Under the pieces are notes generated by a model. The model saw only the letters and a program-made list of their open reading frames with translations, was not told the DNA's origin and did not search any database. A DNA stretch of 14,307 bases, taken from assembly GCA_938021445.1 (NCBI GenBank), contig CALIGR010000030.1, forward strand, positions 1-14,307. The letters are read 5' to 3'. Positions 11,856-14,307 of this stretch are shown here, piece after piece. The translations under genes were made by a program, and so were the position numbers. Within the stretch, counting starts at the first letter, position 1. Each line of letters starts with the position of its first letter. Source of the stretch: an uncultured Candidatus Altimarinota bacterium. Its GTDB lineage: Bacteria; Patescibacteriota; Gracilibacteria; UBA4473.

Positions 11856-13258
11856 AATAACAACTCTCTCGGAACCTTGTTCTTTACTTTATCACTCACA
11901 ATCTTTCCGCACCCGAGACTGAAGCCCTGAAATTTAATGATTACTTGAGACTCACTGAAGCTGCTGTTTTCAGGCAGTTTTAGATCATAGCCTTGAAGCC
12001 ATTTTGCTTGTTCTTCATTGGTTATTTCTAAAATGTTCTTGTTCATTTTTACACCAAAATGAACACAAAAATCATGACTTAGGTTTCCGTCTTTATCCAT
12101 GACTTTTAATCCAAATTTTCGGTAGAGGTTTTTTTGAAAAAACTGAGTCACTTCTCGCGTCGTAAGATAGAGGTCTCCATCTTTCTCGACAAAAGTGGCT
12201 TTGGACTCTTTATTCATAGCCTCTTGAGCCCAAGACTTAGGAAGGCCATATGCTTTGGCCATTCTCACACTGATTTCTGCCGCTCGATTTTTCTTTAAGA
12301 CTTGTGGCGTATTTTTTATGAGTGGTTTGTGTGGAGGGAGGCGCTTGATGGCGTGTGGTTTTTGTATCTTGGCGACAAAGAAACTTTCGCTTGTCCAGAG
12401 GTCTGTTTCTTGGTGTGGATAGATCCGAATAGTTTTATCGAATCCATTGATTCCAGGTGTCGTGGGAACATTGGGTAGATCTATATCGAGAAGCTCAGCT
12501 TCGGGGTATTTTGATTTTAGAAATTCGATGATGTCTTCATTTTCTTCTACGGCAGAAGTACAGGTTGAGTAAACCATGATGCCTCCTGGGGCGAGTATTT
12601 CATAGCCGGATAAGATTAGTTTTTTTTGCAACTTGGAGGCTTGAAATATTTTCTTTTCAGACCACATTTTTTTAAAAAAGCTGGAATCTTTTCTCCCAAA
12701 ACCTTCGGAACTACAAGGGGCGTCTAATAAAACACGATCAAACTCTTGCCCGAAATATCGATGAAGAAGCGTCCCGTCTGACTGGATCATGACGCTGTTG
12801 CTCACGCCGAGCCGGTCAAGATTGTGGCTGAGCTTTTTGCTCCGAGATCCGCTCGGCTCATTGGCAACGATGACGCCACTCTTGCCCATTTTTTGGCTGA
12901 GAAACGTGGTTTTGCTCCCAGGGGCGGCACAAAGATCGAGGATTTTTTCTCCGGGCTGTGGATTAAGGGCTACAACCGGTAACATCGAGGAGAGTGATTG
13001 GACATAAATCTGCCCAGTGAAGTGTTCGAGAGTTTTGCCTAAAGGAACTTCAGATTGATTAGCCCTCTCAATAAAAAAAGCTTCAGGAATGGAAGTTGGT
13101 TTAAGGGTCCAGGCATCGGGCACTTTTGTATTTGGAGAAAACCGTACTACTTTTGGAAGTGGTTCGGTGCATTTGTCTAAAAACAAATTTCTCTCGTTGG
13201 GATCAGCAATAAGAGACTCTAGGCGCTCAATAAATCGGGGAGGGAAGTCGTTATTCAT
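11852..13258 (-). CDS. RsmF/NOP2-family rRNA (cytosine-5-)-methyltransferase
   Basis: A 468-residue SAM-dependent RNA m5C methyltransferase of the NOL1/NOP2/Sun family. Motif I is DLCAAPGSKTTFL (108-120). The two catalytic cysteines are Cys182 in DAPCSSEG (179-186) and Cys233 in YSTCTSAVEEN (230-240). The N-terminal region has the usual FIERL...PLPKVVRF layout. The extra 150 or so C-terminal residues (WLQGYDLKLP and CGKI blocks) match the length and layout of RsmF/YebU, which methylates 16S rRNA; RsmB would instead carry an N-terminal NusB-like domain, absent here. It starts 31 bases after the end of the PiT-like gene on the same strand, so co-transcription is possible. A TATAGT box and an 8-base-pair inverted repeat also lie in that gap. 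Confidence 0.9.
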   Translation of the reverse strand: MNNDFPPRFIERLESLIADPNERNLFLDKCTEPLPKVVRFSPNTKVPDAWTLKPTSIPEAFFIERANQSEVPLGKTLEHFTGQIYVQSLSSMLPVVALNPQPGEKILDLCAAPGSKTTFLSQKMGKSGVIVANEPSGSRSKKLSHNLDRLGVSNSVMIQSDGTLLHRYFGQEFDRVLLDAPCSSEGFGRKDSSFFKKMWSEKKIFQASKLQKKLILSGYEILAPGGIMVYSTCTSAVEENEDIIEFLKSKYPEAELLDIDLPNVPTTPGINGFDKTIRIYPHQETDLWTSESFFVAKIQKPHAIKRLPPHKPLIKNTPQVLKKNRAAEISVRMAKAYGLPKSWAQEAMNKESKATFVEKDGDLYLTTREVTQFFQKNLYRKFGLKVMDKDGNLSHDFCVHFGVKMNKNILEITNEEQAKWLQGYDLKLPENSSFSESQVIIKFQGFSLGCGKIVSDKVKNKVPRELLF

Positions 13259-13260
13259 AA

Positions 13261-13283
13261 TTCATCAAGACTATATTGATGAA
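13261..13283. repeat. Inverted repeat upstream of the RsmF-like gene
   Basis: TTCATCAA (13261-13268) and TTGATGAA (13276-13283) are a perfect 8-base inverted repeat with a 7-base spacer. It fills most of the gap before the minus-strand rRNA methyltransferase gene and covers a TATAGT box that could be its -10. It could be an operator or an RNA hairpin; the U-tract needed for a terminator is absent. Confidence 0.4.
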
Positions 13284-13289
13284 GCTAAA

Positions 13290-14246
13290 TTAAGCGAGGA
13301 ACCGCTGGATGATAATCACTAAAGCGACCGAAAGAGCGAGCCCAAAGAAAATCTTCATTATGTCTTTTCCGACAATAGGGAAGACGTCTTTAAACTTGTA
13401 TCCTGGAGTGAAGGTCGCAATGGCCATTTCACGCCCACAAAGAAGTCCAACGAAGACCCAAGTGGTTGACATTGGGAGGTCATTGTACTGCTTGAAATAG
13501 AGCAGAATAAAAGCGTAAGTTAGATCAATAAGCGTAGCCGACTTTATGTAACTGACGTTTGTTTTTGAGATAACTACGTTTTGGATTTTCCCACCTTTAG
13601 TCCAAAAAATATAAGCGAGCCCAATGATAAAAGTGGTGAGAACAAACAAGAGTTCAGCGACGTTGAGAGACCTCGGAAGAAAGACGGCGATATTGGCGAC
13701 ATCATGAGAGAGCCAGGTATACCATAAAAATCCAGTAGAAAGCCACTGGAAAGTTCGCCAAAACTTAACGTTTTTTTCAGGGGTTTTCGGGTCTGTTTTT
13801 TGAAAAAACTTACAAACAATGCCCCAAAGGCTGTAGGCAAAAACAGCCGCGACAGCGTAGCCCATAAAAGACTTTACTAAAATTTTCTCAAAGACGAGAG
13901 TCGATGCAAAAACCGAAAGGACGAGAAGTGAGGTCGAGACAGGTATTCCAATTCGAGTGAGCCCAACCAGAAGTGCCGGTGCTAAGGCATGGTACCATTG
14001 GACTTCCTCAAACGGAATTTTGTTGAGACGTCCGTAAGAAATATCACCACCATAAGTCCACCAACTATAGGAAATCGTTAGCACGAGTACAAATGATGCG
14101 GCGAGCCAGAGATAGTACCATTTGATTTTACTATTTGAGGCAATAAAGGTCCCGAGTGTTTGAACACTGTCATTGGCGATGACAGAATAGGCCGCAAATA
14201 AAAATCCAATCAAGGCAAAGAGTGAGATGCTGGTTTCAATCGGCAT
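13290..14246 (-). CDS. PiT-family phosphate permease-like protein
   Basis: A 318-residue protein with about eight or more hydrophobic segments that resembles PiT-type inorganic phosphate transporters. The N-terminal AANDS-like signature appears as IANDSVQTLGTF (23-34), and the second half carries HDVANIAVFLPR (181-192). The paired serine/threonine motifs PVSTSLLVLSVF (102-113) and LPMSTTWVFVGLLCGREMA (257-275) match the inverted-repeat motifs of the family. It is shorter than E. coli PitA (about 500 residues), nearer the compact archaeal and bacterial members. A possible TAAAAT -10 box lies 5 bases before the ATG. The ion carried is not certain from sequence. It may share a transcript with the rRNA methyltransferase gene 31 bases downstream. 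Confidence 0.75.
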   Translation of the reverse strand: MPIETSISLFALIGFLFAAYSVIANDSVQTLGTFIASNSKIKWYYLWLAASFVLVLTISYSWWTYGGDISYGRLNKIPFEEVQWYHALAPALLVGLTRIGIPVSTSLLVLSVFASTLVFEKILVKSFMGYAVAAVFAYSLWGIVCKFFQKTDPKTPEKNVKFWRTFQWLSTGFLWYTWLSHDVANIAVFLPRSLNVAELLFVLTTFIIGLAYIFWTKGGKIQNVVISKTNVSYIKSATLIDLTYAFILLYFKQYNDLPMSTTWVFVGLLCGREMAIATFTPGYKFKDVFPIVGKDIMKIFFGLALSVALVIIIQRFLA

Positions 14247-14307
14247 GTGTAATTTTAAATTTTGTCTTATCTAGAAAGATAAAGATATTGAGAGCGCTGT
14301 GAATTTT

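Noticed and set aside
14247..14307. Further gene or strong promoter at the right edge
   Set aside because: The 61 bases hold a weak TAAAAT box near the permease ATG and a short imperfect inverted repeat (CTTATCT/AGATAAAG), not enough to call a feature.

Overview
This is a compact bacterial segment of moderate base composition (about 40% GC by eye). Gaps are short, convergent genes overlap by 4 bases at their stops, and Shine-Dalgarno sites are nearly absent. TGA is a real stop codon, because proB and the proline leader peptide both end on it, so the genetic code is the standard bacterial one. A three-SLH surface protein, very short 5' untranslated regions and the compact layout would suit a Patescibacteria/CPR lineage such as Peregrinibacteria. 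That placement is inference, and no rRNA or tRNA is present to test it.

Layout. 1-405 (-): N-terminal part of argH, running off the left edge. 439-1134 (+): unrecognised membrane protein, followed by a strong hairpin terminator. 1157-4526 (-): arginine operon in transcription order GNAT-like protein, argF, argG, LysE-family exporter, preceded at 4544-4748 by a promoter and a leader. 4802-5533 (+): AviRa-like rRNA methyltransferase. 5530-8329 (-): proline operon proB-proC-proA, preceded at 8344-8505 by a promoter and a leader. 8545-9057 (+): M23 peptidase. 9097-10104 (-): SLH protein. 10206-11855 (+): protein with a RelA/SpoT-type HD hydrolase domain. 11852-13258 (-): RsmF/NOP2-type rRNA m5C methyltransferase. 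13290-14246 (-): PiT-like phosphate permease.

The main discovery is a pair of matching, classical ribosome-mediated transcription attenuators. The arginine operon leader encodes an 18-residue peptide, MLNTQTTNVRRRRSSSER, with four Arg codons in a row and a fifth just before the stop. The proline operon leader encodes a 17-residue peptide, MNLQQTVILPQPPLHQE, with three Pro codons within four positions. In each leader the RNA can form a hairpin over the critical codons, an antiterminator, or an intrinsic terminator with a U-tract just before the first structural gene, and these are mutually exclusive. Stalling of ribosomes on uncharged tRNA-Arg or tRNA-Pro should therefore switch on arginine or proline synthesis. 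Peptide attenuation is textbook for trp, his, leu, phe, thr and ilv operons. I do not recall it being described for arg or pro operons, where ArgR or T-boxes are usual.

In both leaders, and at several other genes, a recognisable -10 box lies 6-10 bases before the ATG, so the mRNAs should be leaderless or nearly so. Operon-internal genes also lack Shine-Dalgarno sequences.
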